Below are positions 44,550-51,900 of a stretch of DNA of 64,000 nucleotides, in pieces. The DNA comes from an uncultured Clostridia bacterium (lineage in GTDB: Bacteria > Bacillota > Clostridia > Oscillospirales > Acutalibacteraceae). The stretch lies in contig CAMHAH010000010.1 of NCBI GenBank assembly GCA_946183365.1, positions 1 to 64,000 on the forward strand. Reading direction: 5' to 3'. Under the pieces are notes generated by a model. The model worked only from the letters and a program-made list of their open reading frames with translations. It ran no database searches and was not told where the DNA came from. Positions within the stretch are counted from its first letter, which is position 1. Each line of letters begins with the position of its first letter. The position numbers were made by a program, and so were the translations under genes.

Positions 44550-44804
44550 ATGAAATCAGAAAGCAAATTTGTAAAATGGCTCAAAGCGGCAGGAGTACGT
44601 GCTATTAAGACCGTGGCGCAGAGCGCGATCGCCGCGATCGGCGTAGCCGCGTGTCTCGGAGACGTTAACTGGGGAGCGGTTGCGTCTACGGCCGCGCTCT
44701 CGGGTATCCTTTCGCTTCTTATGTCGATCAAGGGTCTGCCGGAAGTATCGGAAGGTGACGACGATACCGACGAGCACGGCACGCGCTATAGAGAGGAGGA
44801 GTAA
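44550..44804 (+). CDS. Phage holin (r1t type)
   Basis: 84 residues. [20 protein letters not shown] leads into two membrane segments (about 21-36 and 43-61, [18 protein letters not shown]), ending in an acidic tail. This matches the r1t-type holin family. It makes lesions in the membrane that release the endolysin. It starts 4 bases after the XhlA-like gene. Confidence 0.88.
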   Translation: MKSESKFVKWLKAAGVRAIKTVAQSAIAAIGVAACLGDVNWGAVASTAALSGILSLLMSIKGLPEVSEGDDDTDEHGTRYREEE

Positions 44805-44808
44805 CTCT

Positions 44809-45891
44809 ATGGCAAAAACAGCAAAAGCGCTTATTGCGCTCGCCGTAGCCGAGCTCGGCTACCATGAAAAGGCAAGCAACTCTCAGCTCGATAGTAAGAC
44901 CGCAAACTCCGGCTCCGGAAACTGGAACAAATATGCCCGTGACCTTGCTGCCGCCGGATATTACAACGGCAATAAAAACGGATACGCATGGTGCGACTGT
45001 TTTGTTGACTGGCTTTTCTATATGCTTTGCGGCAAGGACGCAAAGGCGGCTCAGGCTATGGAGTGTCAGATAGGAGCACTCGGCGCGGCCTGTCCGTATT
45101 CCGCGGGATACTACAAGGCACAGGGCAGATACTATAAGACCCCTCAGCCCGGCGACCAGGTATTCTTTAAACAGAATGGCGAGATCGTGCATACCGGTAT
45201 CGTTGAGTATGTGACCTCGACCACCGTCGGCACGATTGAAGGCAACTCCTCCGATCAGGTTATCCGGCACACATACAGCCTCGGCAGCAGCTACATAGAC
45301 GGATACGGCCGCCCGAAATTCGACGGCGAAAGCTCTTCGACAACTACCTCGACACCCATATCACCGAGCGGTGCGTCTTGTACTGTTAAGCTCGCATATC
45401 TCGCCTCCTCGGTCTATTCCAACGTAGCAGCACAGGTTAAAACCGTTCAGCGGATCCTTAACGTTCTCGGCTATAAGGGCAAAGACGGCAAGGCTCTCGC
45501 GGTCGACGGCGCCTTTGGCTCCAACACAGCCTATGCGGTTAAGGCATATCAGGCAGATCAGAAGCTTAGTGCCGACGGCATTGTCGGGTCGGCAACGTGG
45601 AAAGCGCTCCTCGGTGCGAGTGCCGCGAGTAAATCGGGTACCTATGCCGTGGTAACCCTTAATTACCTCGCCGCCTCCGGATATACCAACCCCGCCGTTC
45701 AGATCAAGACCGTTCAGCGTATCCTTAACGCCCTCGGCTATAAGGGCAAAGACGGCAAGGCTCTCTCAATCGACGGCGCCTTTGGCGTCAACACCGCCTA
45801 CGCGGTCAAGGCATACCAGACCGCGAACAAGCTCACCGCCGATAGCATTGTCGGAGCTCTCACATGGAAAGCTTTACTCGGCGGTTACTAA
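44809..45891 (+). CDS. Endolysin: CHAP amidase/endopeptidase with two peptidoglycan-binding repeats
   Basis: 360 residues. The CHAP domain (about 1-165) has catalytic Cys in YAWCDCFVDW (about 61-63) and His in GEIVHTGIVEYV (about 127). After a Ser/Thr-rich linker come two PG_binding_1 domains (about 185-265 and 280-358), each with KTVQRILNxLGYKGKDGKAL. They are over 80 percent identical, a recent internal duplication. It cuts peptidoglycan cross-bridges or stem peptides at lysis. The ATG at 44809 follows GAGGAGG; longer upstream readings overlap the holin. Confidence 0.9.
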   Translation: MAKTAKALIALAVAELGYHEKASNSQLDSKTANSGSGNWNKYARDLAAAGYYNGNKNGYAWCDCFVDWLFYMLCGKDAKAAQAMECQIGALGAACPYSAGYYKAQGRYYKTPQPGDQVFFKQNGEIVHTGIVEYVTSTTVGTIEGNSSDQVIRHTYSLGSSYIDGYGRPKFDGESSSTTTSTPISPSGASCTVKLAYLASSVYSNVAAQVKTVQRILNVLGYKGKDGKALAVDGAFGSNTAYAVKAYQADQKLSADGIVGSATWKALLGASAASKSGTYAVVTLNYLAASGYTNPAVQIKTVQRILNALGYKGKDGKALSIDGAFGVNTAYAVKAYQTANKLTADSIVGALTWKALLGGY

Positions 45892-45918
45892 TCAGCCCTC
45901 CTTAAATTAACATACAGA

Positions 45919-45952
45919 AAGCGCCGCGGAGCTCAACACACACGCGGCGCTT
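45919..45952 (+). terminator. Hairpin after the endolysin gene
   Basis: Ten-base perfect stem (45919-45928 with 45943-45952) with a 14-base loop, without a U-run. The rest of the gap to 46055 has an 8-bp inverted repeat (46018-46025 with 46035-46042) and no gene. Confidence 0.55.
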
Positions 45953-46055
45953 CGACTATCCGTTATTTTCAAATATGATTGTTAAACCTCGAAATCAGGC
46001 GTTTTTCATATAGTTAATTTCAAAAATTGCCAGATTTTGAAACTAAGGTGATACT

Positions 46056-46574
46056 ATGCCTCTTTATAATGTAAAATTTGTTGATAAATCCGACGAAGTA
46101 AAAAAAGCTCTCATAGGGCTCTCAAAAACAGCTCTACGCGAGAGCGGCAAGGTTATCCGAAAGAAACTCCGTCAAAATGTACCGATCCGCACAAAACGCT
46201 TTAAAAATCATATAGCCTCGTGGGTGATGATAAACAGGCAGACCGGACAGCCAACGCTACAAATTGGCTTTTACGGATGGCAAAGGGTACGCAAGCGCGG
46301 CAAACAGCCTTCGCACACAAGCCCGTGGTGGGTAGAGTTTGGCACAAAACCTCACGAGATCAACTCAACCTCATTCATGCACTATGAGGATATAGTGGTA
46401 GGATACCATGCACGCCACCCCGGACAAGCGGCAACGCACGTTTTGCGTGATACCGTTCAAAACAACATAAGCGAGATCCGCGCCGCACAGGAGAAATATC
46501 TCGCCGAAATATCCGAAACCATTGAAAAAGCAAACCGTAAAGTGCTCAACGAAGATATCGAAGAGGACGACTAA
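46056..46574 (+). CDS. HK97 gp10-like head-tail protein at the right prophage end
   Basis: 172 residues. VIRKKLRQNVPIRTKRFKNH, the WWVEFGTKPHEI core, and a C-terminal helix match the HK97 gp10 family, which normally sits between head closure and tail terminator genes. In this prophage that place is empty and this gene is instead isolated behind the lysis genes, with a hairpin on each side and AAGGTG before its ATG. It may be the relocated functional copy, or a second-origin moron. Confidence 0.8.
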   Translation: MPLYNVKFVDKSDEVKKALIGLSKTALRESGKVIRKKLRQNVPIRTKRFKNHIASWVMINRQTGQPTLQIGFYGWQRVRKRGKQPSHTSPWWVEFGTKPHEINSTSFMHYEDIVVGYHARHPGQAATHVLRDTVQNNISEIRAAQEKYLAEISETIEKANRKVLNEDIEEDD

Positions 46575-46600
46575 AGGCGAGAGCTCACGCTCTCGCCTTT
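46573..46600 (+). terminator. Terminator at the right prophage end
   Basis: Perfect 12-bp stem (46573-46584 with 46589-46600), TCAC loop. It starts inside the stop region of the gp10-like gene and isolates phage transcription from ssrA. Confidence 0.8.
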
Positions 46601-46665
46601 CGCATGATAACGACTCCGACAACACCGTTTACAAAAATATAATAGTGTTCGGATATCGATTGTAT

Positions 46666-46671
46666 TGGTGG
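46666..46671. other. attR core
   Basis: TGGTGG, which is the complement of the tmRNA 3' terminal CCACCA. Phage DNA is on the left (ending in GATTGTAT), the tmRNA gene on the right. Confidence 0.78.
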
Positions 46672-47006
46672 AGATGAGGGGAATTGAACCCCTGTCCGAA
46701 AACGGTTCCGCAAGGTTTTCTCCGAGTGCAGTTATTGTTTTAGGGTTCCCCCGACGCGGCACCCAATAACAGGCTTCGCGCTTCGGTAGCCTTTTATGTG
46801 TGACAGCTTAAAGGCGTGGGCTGTTCACAGAAACCGCTGTCGACGCCTTGTCCCGTGCCGCGGTACTCACGGGCAGACGAGCCGCATTAAGCGGCTAAAG
46901 CAACTTTATTGTTGTCGTTTGTTTTTAAGTCGGAGCTTTTATAGCGGTGCCCCGCCGCTACTCGCTTACCAAGCTTCGCCGTCCCCGTCGAAACCTTTAC
47001 ATCCCC
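46666..47006 (-). ncRNA. ssrA: tmRNA
   Basis: 341 nt. The 5' GGGGAUG pairs with CAUCUCC before the 3' ACCA end, giving a 7-bp acceptor stem. The T-arm is GGGGTTCAATTCCCC, and GGTTTCGACGGGG follows the 5' end. The tag frame ends in KVALAA and TAA (about 46889-46930); the likely tag is DLKTNDNNKVALAA if resumption is at GAC, though the resume codon is inferred. It rescues stalled ribosomes with SmpB, encoded just upstream. The prophage abuts its mature 3' end without altering it, but displaces the original downstream hairpin to the other prophage end. Confidence 0.95.
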
Positions 47007-47164
47007 ATATGGGCAACGCTCTCGCGTTGCGGTGAAAAATAATAATGAAAAATGAATAATGTATAGCGGGACACCCGCACCCGACAGATATGCGGCGCTA
47101 CGCTTTCCGCCTACAAAACGCTTGGCGTTTCATAAAACTATTCACTTTCGTTATCAGTATTCAA
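47007..47164. repeat. Intergenic stretch with decayed AT-rich inverted repeats
   Basis: AATAATGAAAAATGAATAATG (47041-47061) has a degenerate inverse partner near 47138-47167. A GC-rich part with short dyads lies between. It resembles a decayed MITE; no gene is seen. Confidence 0.35.
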
Positions 47165-47623
47165 TTATCTGTTCTGCTCTTTCATGGCGCGGTCGATATC
47201 GCGCTTAGCGCTCTTCTGAGCGGCAGCCTCGCGCTTATCATAGAGCTTCTTGCCCTTGCACAGCCCGAGCTCGAGCTTAACCATACTGCCCTTGAAATAG
47301 GCTGAGAGAGGAATAAGCGACAAGCCCTGCTGCTGTAAGGTACCGAACAGCTTATTGATCTCGCGCTTGTGCATGAGCAGTCTGCGGACGCGCATTGGGT
47401 CTTTGCCCCAGATATTGCCGTGGTCATAAGGGCTGATGTGCATACCGTTGACGAAAAGCTCGCCCTTGACGATACTGCACCAGCTGTCCTTGAGATTGCA
47501 CCTGCCCTGTCTGAGGGATTTTACCTCTGTACCCGCGAGCTCTATGCCCGCCTCGTACTTTTCGAGGACGAAATAATCGTGATATGCCTTTTTATTATTG
47601 GCGATGATCTTGATATTATCCAT
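47165..47623 (-). CDS. smpB: SsrA-binding protein SmpB
   Basis: 152 residues. IIANNKKAYHDYFVLEKYEAGIELAGTEVKSLR opens the oligonucleotide-binding barrel, and the basic C-terminal tail (YDKREAAAQKSAKRDIDRAM) is the part that enters the mRNA channel. It binds tmRNA and is needed for trans-translation. The ATG at 47623 overlaps the recR stop (TGATG); a GTG one codon earlier is possible. ssrA lies 158 bases downstream on the same strand. Confidence 0.97.
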   Translation of the reverse strand: MDNIKIIANNKKAYHDYFVLEKYEAGIELAGTEVKSLRQGRCNLKDSWCSIVKGELFVNGMHISPYDHGNIWGKDPMRVRRLLMHKREINKLFGTLQQQGLSLIPLSAYFKGSMVKLELGLCKGKKLYDKREAAAQKSAKRDIDRAMKEQNR

Positions 47624-48225
47624 CACAGCTCACTCCTGCCTTCAAGCGCGCGAGCCAGAGTAACATAGTCGGTATACTCAAGGTCGCCGCCTACGGGTAT
47701 ACCGTACGCGAGACGCGTGATCTTTATGCCCAGCGGCTTTAAAAGGCGAGAGATATACATAGCGGTAGCCTCGCCCTCTACAGAAGGATTGGTCGCCATG
47801 ATGACCTCATTCACCTCGCCGTTGTTGAGACGCGAGAGCAGCTCTTTGACACAGAGCTGGTCGGGACCGATACCGTTGAGCGGAGAGATAACGCCGTGCA
47901 GGACATGATAGGTGCCCTTATACTCGTTGGTGCCCTCGATGGCGATAGCGTCGCGGGGGGTCTCTACCACACAGATAGTGGTTTTGTCGCGGGTCTCGCT
48001 GCGGCAGACAGGACACAGCTCCTGATCTGAGAAATTACAGCATATCCTGCAGCGATGGATCTTCTTATGAGCGTCCATGATGGCGTCTGAGAATTCCCTC
48101 GCCCTGTCCTCGGGCATATTCAAGACGAAATACGCCAGCCTCTGAGCGGTCTTGCCGCCGATACCGGGCAGGCGCTCAAACTGCTCCACAAGCCTCTGCA
48201 GCGGAGCTACGTTATAGGAAGCCAT
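47623..48225 (-). CDS. recR: Recombination mediator RecR
   Basis: 200 residues, normal length. N-terminal HhH region (LVEQFERLPGIGGKTAQRLA), a four-Cys zinc finger (CRICCNFSDQELCPVC) and a Toprim domain (ICVVETPRDAIAIE ... NPSVEGEATAMY). With RecO it loads RecA onto gapped DNA. It is in the classical dnaX-ybaB-recR order and overlaps both neighbours by a few bases. Confidence 0.97.
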   Translation of the reverse strand: MASYNVAPLQRLVEQFERLPGIGGKTAQRLAYFVLNMPEDRAREFSDAIMDAHKKIHRCRICCNFSDQELCPVCRSETRDKTTICVVETPRDAIAIEGTNEYKGTYHVLHGVISPLNGIGPDQLCVKELLSRLNNGEVNEVIMATNPSVEGEATAMYISRLLKPLGIKITRLAYGIPVGGDLEYTDYVTLARALEGRSEL

Positions 48226-48584
48226 CAGAACAGACCGCCCAGTCCGCCGAGGTTCATACCGCCTGAGATCTTGTTCATGGTCTCTTCCTTATCGGTGTTG
48301 GCGTTGCGTACAGCCTCGTTGACCGCGGCTATGACCAGATCCTGGAGCATCTCGATATCCTCGGGGTCTACAACCTCGGGGCTGATCTCGAGCTTTTTGA
48401 CCTCAAGCTCGCCCGAGATGGTGACCGTGACCATGCCGCCGCCTGAGCTCGCGGTGTATTCCTTAGCGTTCAGCTCCTCGGTAGCCGCCTCCATCTGATC
48501 CTGCATCTTCTGAGCCTGTCTGGCGAGCTGCTGGAGGTTCTGACCGCCACCGCCGCCGTATCCCTGGGGTAATCTTGCTTTCAT
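48225..48584 (-). CDS. YbaB/EbfC family nucleoid-associated protein
   Basis: 119 residues. A Gly-rich start, a helical LARQAQKMQDQMEAATEELN, the strand segment GGMVTVTISGELEVKKLEIS and the VDPEDIEMLQDLVIAAVNEA helix are diagnostic. It is a dimeric DNA-binding protein, co-transcribed with dnaX and recR in most bacteria. A Gly/Leu/Met-rich C-terminal tail follows. Confidence 0.95.
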   Translation of the reverse strand: MKARLPQGYGGGGGQNLQQLARQAQKMQDQMEAATEELNAKEYTASSGGGMVTVTISGELEVKKLEISPEVVDPEDIEMLQDLVIAAVNEAVRNANTDKEETMNKISGGMNLGGLGGLF

Positions 48585-48615
48585 GTTATATCTTCCTTTC
48601 AGGTTTATTTTTTAT

Positions 48616-50409
48616 TTATTCCTCGGTGACGTTCACGCCCGAGGCCTTGAGCTTATTTATAAAATCATTGAGCACATCGTCGCGGCTGGTCTTCTTCTCA
48701 GGCAGCTTATACGGTCCGAGCTTATAGACCCTGCCCGTTACCTCCTGCACCGCCTTGCGTATCTCCTCGCGCTGAGAGGATTTTTTAAGCAGTTCAAAGG
48801 CTATCTCGTGATTGGTCTCTATCAAAAGATACTCGCCGCTGACATAGGCGTTGGTATCTTCAAATGCGGCTGATATCGCCCTTGAATAATGCCTGAGGTT
48901 AGACACTACATCAGGCCACAGCTCAAACGGTACGGCGGCGTGATAGAGCGCCTCCATATCTACGCTCTGTCTGCGTGAACCGTGCTGAGGCTGAGCGGGT
49001 TCAGCCGCTCTATCCGGCTCGGGAGTTATCTCGGGCTCGGGCGCTTTCTCAGGCTCGGGTATCGGCTCTGAGGGCTTCTGCGCCTCGGGCTGAGGCTCGG
49101 GGGTCTCTGCCGTCTCGGGACTTTCGGCTGGGGTATCCGCTGATATCTTCAAAGCGGGCGTTTCGGGCTTTGCCTCTTCCCTACGCTCGGGCTGAGGCTC
49201 AGGCTTTATCTCAGCGACAGGCTGAGACTGTAGGACAGGTGCCGAGGGAGCTGAGCCTGAGGACAACAGCTTGACCGCCTTCTCGAGAGCCGCTACGCGT
49301 GAGAATAGCGCGTCGTCGGTCTTATCGAGCTCGGGAGCGCACAGTCTGACGAGAGCCATCTCGAGCTCTGTCCTCGGAGAAACGCTGTCTCGCATAGAAG
49401 CGCGGGCGCGTGAGAGGACGTCCATATAGTAAATTATATCTGCAAGGCTGAGGTAGTCGGCCTCGGCGACAGCAGCGTCGAACTCGCGGTCGCTCATGAC
49501 GACCAGCTCGCGAGGTCTGGAAACGGTCTTGATAAGCATAAGCGAGCGGAAGTGGGACTGGAGTTCCTCACACAGAGAAGCCATATCCTTGCTGTCCTTA
49601 TAAAGGCTGTCGACGATCTCGAGAGCCCTGCGGGTATTCTTGTTGACAGCGCAGTTGGCAAGCTCAAAAATATGACCCTGAGCCGCCAGACCCGCCGCTG
49701 AGCGGACGACCTCGGCGGTGACGTCGGATGAGATGCCGATACAGCGGTCAAGAAGAGAGATAGCGTCGCGCATAGCGCCGTCGGCTATGACGGATATCAG
49801 GAGAGCCGCCTCGTCGCTGAGGGTAACGCCCTCTTTAGCGGCGATCTCATTCAATCTGTGTGAGATATCGGCGGGACCTATACGGTGGAAATCAAAGCGC
49901 TGGCAGCGCGAGAGGATGGTCTCGGGGATCTTGTTGACCTCGGTGGTAGCGAGGATGAACACGACGTGAGCAGGAGGCTCCTCAAGAGTTTTCAGCAGGG
50001 CGTTCCACGCGTCGCGGGAGAGCATATGGACCTCGTCGACGATATAAACTCGGTATTTGCCCCTTGCGGGAGCAAAGGCTACCTCGTCGATGATGGCGCG
50101 GATATCGTCTATACCGCGGTTCGAGGCGGCGTCCATCTCAACTACGTCGAGTATCTCTCCGCTGTCTATGCCGCGGCAGTTGGCGCACTGACCGCAGGGG
50201 TCGCCGTCACGCAGATCAAGGCAGTTGACAGCCTTTGCGAGTATCTTGGCGCAGGTGGTCTTGCCCGTTCCGCGCGAGCCCGTAAAGAGATAAGCATGGT
50301 GTACCCTGCCGAGCCTGAGCTCATTGCGCAGGGTATCGGTAACGTGATCCTGACCGTATACGTCGTCAAAGGACGCGGGCCGATACTTACGGTATAATAC
50401 CTGATACAT
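48616..50409 (-). CDS. dnaX: DNA polymerase III subunits gamma/tau
   Basis: 597 residues. AAA+ clamp-loader domain with Walker A GSRGTGKTT (about 43-51), a zinc module CGQCANCRGI, Walker B YIVDEVHMLS and sensor LATTEVNKIP. Domain III follows to about 370. A Pro/Glu/Ala/Lys-rich linker (about 385-485) leads to the C-terminal tau domain that binds the polymerase. No slippery A-run for a short gamma form is apparent. It loads the sliding clamp. AGGAGG lies 8 bases before the ATG. Confidence 0.96.
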   Translation of the reverse strand: MYQVLYRKYRPASFDDVYGQDHVTDTLRNELRLGRVHHAYLFTGSRGTGKTTCAKILAKAVNCLDLRDGDPCGQCANCRGIDSGEILDVVEMDAASNRGIDDIRAIIDEVAFAPARGKYRVYIVDEVHMLSRDAWNALLKTLEEPPAHVVFILATTEVNKIPETILSRCQRFDFHRIGPADISHRLNEIAAKEGVTLSDEAALLISVIADGAMRDAISLLDRCIGISSDVTAEVVRSAAGLAAQGHIFELANCAVNKNTRRALEIVDSLYKDSKDMASLCEELQSHFRSLMLIKTVSRPRELVVMSDREFDAAVAEADYLSLADIIYYMDVLSRARASMRDSVSPRTELEMALVRLCAPELDKTDDALFSRVAALEKAVKLLSSGSAPSAPVLQSQPVAEIKPEPQPERREEAKPETPALKISADTPAESPETAETPEPQPEAQKPSEPIPEPEKAPEPEITPEPDRAAEPAQPQHGSRRQSVDMEALYHAAVPFELWPDVVSNLRHYSRAISAAFEDTNAYVSGEYLLIETNHEIAFELLKKSSQREEIRKAVQEVTGRVYKLGPYKLPEKKTSRDDVLNDFINKLKASGVNVTEE

Positions 50410-50459
50410 GGCTATCCCTCCTTAAATCAAAACGCAAGCCGCAGCCAAAACGGCTGATC

Positions 50460-50587
50460 GGTATGTATAAGTGAACGACAGACTTACTGTATCGCATCTC
50501 CGAAAACACTTAATGCTGCTCACTTCCGCGCCTGACATGATTCATGCCCGGAAATCGTACAGGGCCTGTCGCTCGCTTATCCATACC
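50460..50587 (-). ncRNA. ffs: Signal recognition particle RNA (bacterial small form)
   Basis: 128 nt. The domain IV core is present on the minus strand (GTCAGG-CGCGGAAGTGAGCAGC region at about 50516-50541), with the GGAA tetraloop and the asymmetric AGCAGC side. The ends form a stem of about 22 bp (50566-50587 with 50460-50481, few mismatches). It partners Ffh to target membrane and secreted proteins. It lies immediately upstream of dnaX, its usual place in Firmicutes, followed by a CAGCC-GGCTG hairpin (50440-50458). Confidence 0.85.
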
Positions 50588-50697
50588 ATGGACGGCTTGC
50601 GAACACAGTTATTATAACATACGGTTGAAACAAAAGCAAGTGTTTTGTTTTATACTGCCCGCTTTAATTCAATATCGCCCTTATTATGACGGTTTTC

Positions 50698-50726
50698 TTG
50701 ACCTGAGAGCAGGTGTTTGGTATAAT
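50698..50726 (+). promoter_or_regulatory. Promoter of the O-acetyltransferase gene
   Basis: TTGACC (50698-50703), 17-base spacer, TATAAT (50721-50726). The ATG is only 18 bases downstream, with GAGGTGA between, so the leader is very short. Confidence 0.85.
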
Positions 50727-50744
50727 CCGACATGAGGTGATATC

Positions 50745-51359
50745 ATGACGCAAAAGGAAAGAATGCTCAGCGGACTGCCGTATAAATCCTTCACGGAGGG
50801 TCTGCCCGAGGAAAGAAACAAAGCTAAAATTCTTTGCAAGAAAATAAATGAAGCTGAGGAGTATGATCCCGATAAGACAGCCGCCCTTATACATGAGCTC
50901 ATCGGATCTCATAAGGAAAACTATTACTTTGAGCCGCCGTTCAGGTGCGACTACGGCTACAATATCGAGATCGGAGAGGATTTTTATTCAAACTACAACC
51001 TCAGCATACTTGACTGCGCTAAGGTGAAGATAGGCGATTATGTACTTATAGGTCCGAACGTCTGTATAACCACCGCGGGGCACCCCGTACACCCCTTGTC
51101 AAGATACATATATGAGTATGCTATGCCCGTGACCATAGGCAACGACGTATGGATAGGCGCTAACGTGGTCATCAACCCGGGCGTGAATATCGGCGACGGC
51201 TGTGTTATAGGCTCGGGCTCGGTAGTGACCAAGGATATACCGCCTATGACTGTCGCGGCGGGAGTTCCGTGCAAAGTGATAAGAGAGATAACCGACGAGG
51301 ATATCGACCGCTACTACAAGGACAGAAAATTTGACGTAGACGATTATAGAGAAGAATAA
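50745..51359 (+). CDS. Maltose/galactoside O-acetyltransferase family
   Basis: 204 residues. An N-terminal helical Mac domain (ERMLSGLPYKSFTEGLPEER) precedes a left-handed beta-helix of hexapeptide repeats, with the catalytic His in TTAGHPVHP and the VWIGANVVINPGVNIGDGCV repeats. It transfers acetyl from acetyl-CoA to a sugar hydroxyl; the exact sugar cannot be told. The gene is single with its own promoter and a terminator at 51379. Confidence 0.92.
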   Translation: MTQKERMLSGLPYKSFTEGLPEERNKAKILCKKINEAEEYDPDKTAALIHELIGSHKENYYFEPPFRCDYGYNIEIGEDFYSNYNLSILDCAKVKIGDYVLIGPNVCITTAGHPVHPLSRYIYEYAMPVTIGNDVWIGANVVINPGVNIGDGCVIGSGSVVTKDIPPMTVAAGVPCKVIREITDEDIDRYYKDRKFDVDDYREE

Positions 51360-51378
51360 TACCAAGTATAAAAGCAAA

Positions 51379-51413
51379 AACGCTTCTGAGGCATATCCTG
51401 CTCCAGAAGCGTT
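51379..51413 (+). terminator. Bidirectional terminator
   Basis: Ten-base perfect stem (51379-51388 with 51404-51413) followed by TATATTTAT on the plus strand and preceded by A-rich sequence, so it can serve both converging genes. Confidence 0.75.
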
Positions 51414-51429
51414 ATATTTATGTCTTAAA

Positions 51430-51900
51430 TCACAGGCCGCGGATACGGGTGGCGAGCTTTGTCATGATATCATAGGGCTGCTGACCCTTGCCGTCCAGGG
51501 TTGCGATGGTGCAGTCCTCGTTAAGAGTTACGTCGCCGATGTGCATCTCTTCTTCACCGATAGAGATATAATAGCGGTTATCCTTGCTCTGTTCTCTGAG
51601 CATAGCGGCAGTCTTGTCGCCGAGCTTGAACAGGAGCTGGCAATCGTCGTCGTTTGAGCCTACGAACGCGAAATACTCAAAGTCCTTTTGAGTAGCGTAG
51701 ACATAGTTGTTGTCCTTGAGATATACGGGTATCGCGATAGGCGTCCACTCGGGCTTGCTGACGTCAGAGCCCTTTACCAGCTGCTCTGTAGCCTCGGTAG
51801 CGGTCTGCTGAGCGGGCTGTGAATTCTGACAAGCGGTCAGCGATACAGCGGCGAGTATCATCACCGCGACAATAATCAAAAGCACCTTATTTCTCATCAT
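51430..51900 (-). CDS. Putative lipoprotein
   Basis: 156 residues. The signal peptide ends in LTAC (lipobox Cys near 24), followed by a Gln/Thr/Ala-rich spacer and a globular domain with YATQKDFEYFAFVGSNDDDC, YYISIGEEEMHIGDVTLNED. Not recognised. It starts 14 bases inside the end of the membrane glycosyltransferase gene, with AGGAGG 6 bases before the ATG, so the two are translationally coupled. Confidence 0.7.
   Translation of the reverse strand: MMRNKVLLIIVAVMILAAVSLTACQNSQPAQQTATEATEQLVKGSDVSKPEWTPIAIPVYLKDNNYVYATQKDFEYFAFVGSNDDDCQLLFKLGDKTAAMLREQSKDNRYYISIGEEEMHIGDVTLNEDCTIATLDGKGQQPYDIMTKLATRIRGL

Larger units (their letters stand above)
15436..46671. mobile_element. Complete siphovirus-type prophage integrated at the tmRNA 3' end
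   Basis: Left core TGGTGG at 15436-15441, right core at 46666-46671. Joining the left flank (ending in ATTATCAA) to the right flank recreates the sequence seen intact at 15183-15210, so the pre-integration site can be read directly from the repeat copy. Contents run from integrase and repressor through replication, terminase, head, tail, holin and endolysin. About 31 kb, with no obviously broken structural gene. Confidence 0.88.

Noticed and set aside
46571..46762. Minus-strand frame over the tmRNA 3' end
   Set aside because: It lies across the tmRNA and the att core; the tmRNA structure explains the sequence.
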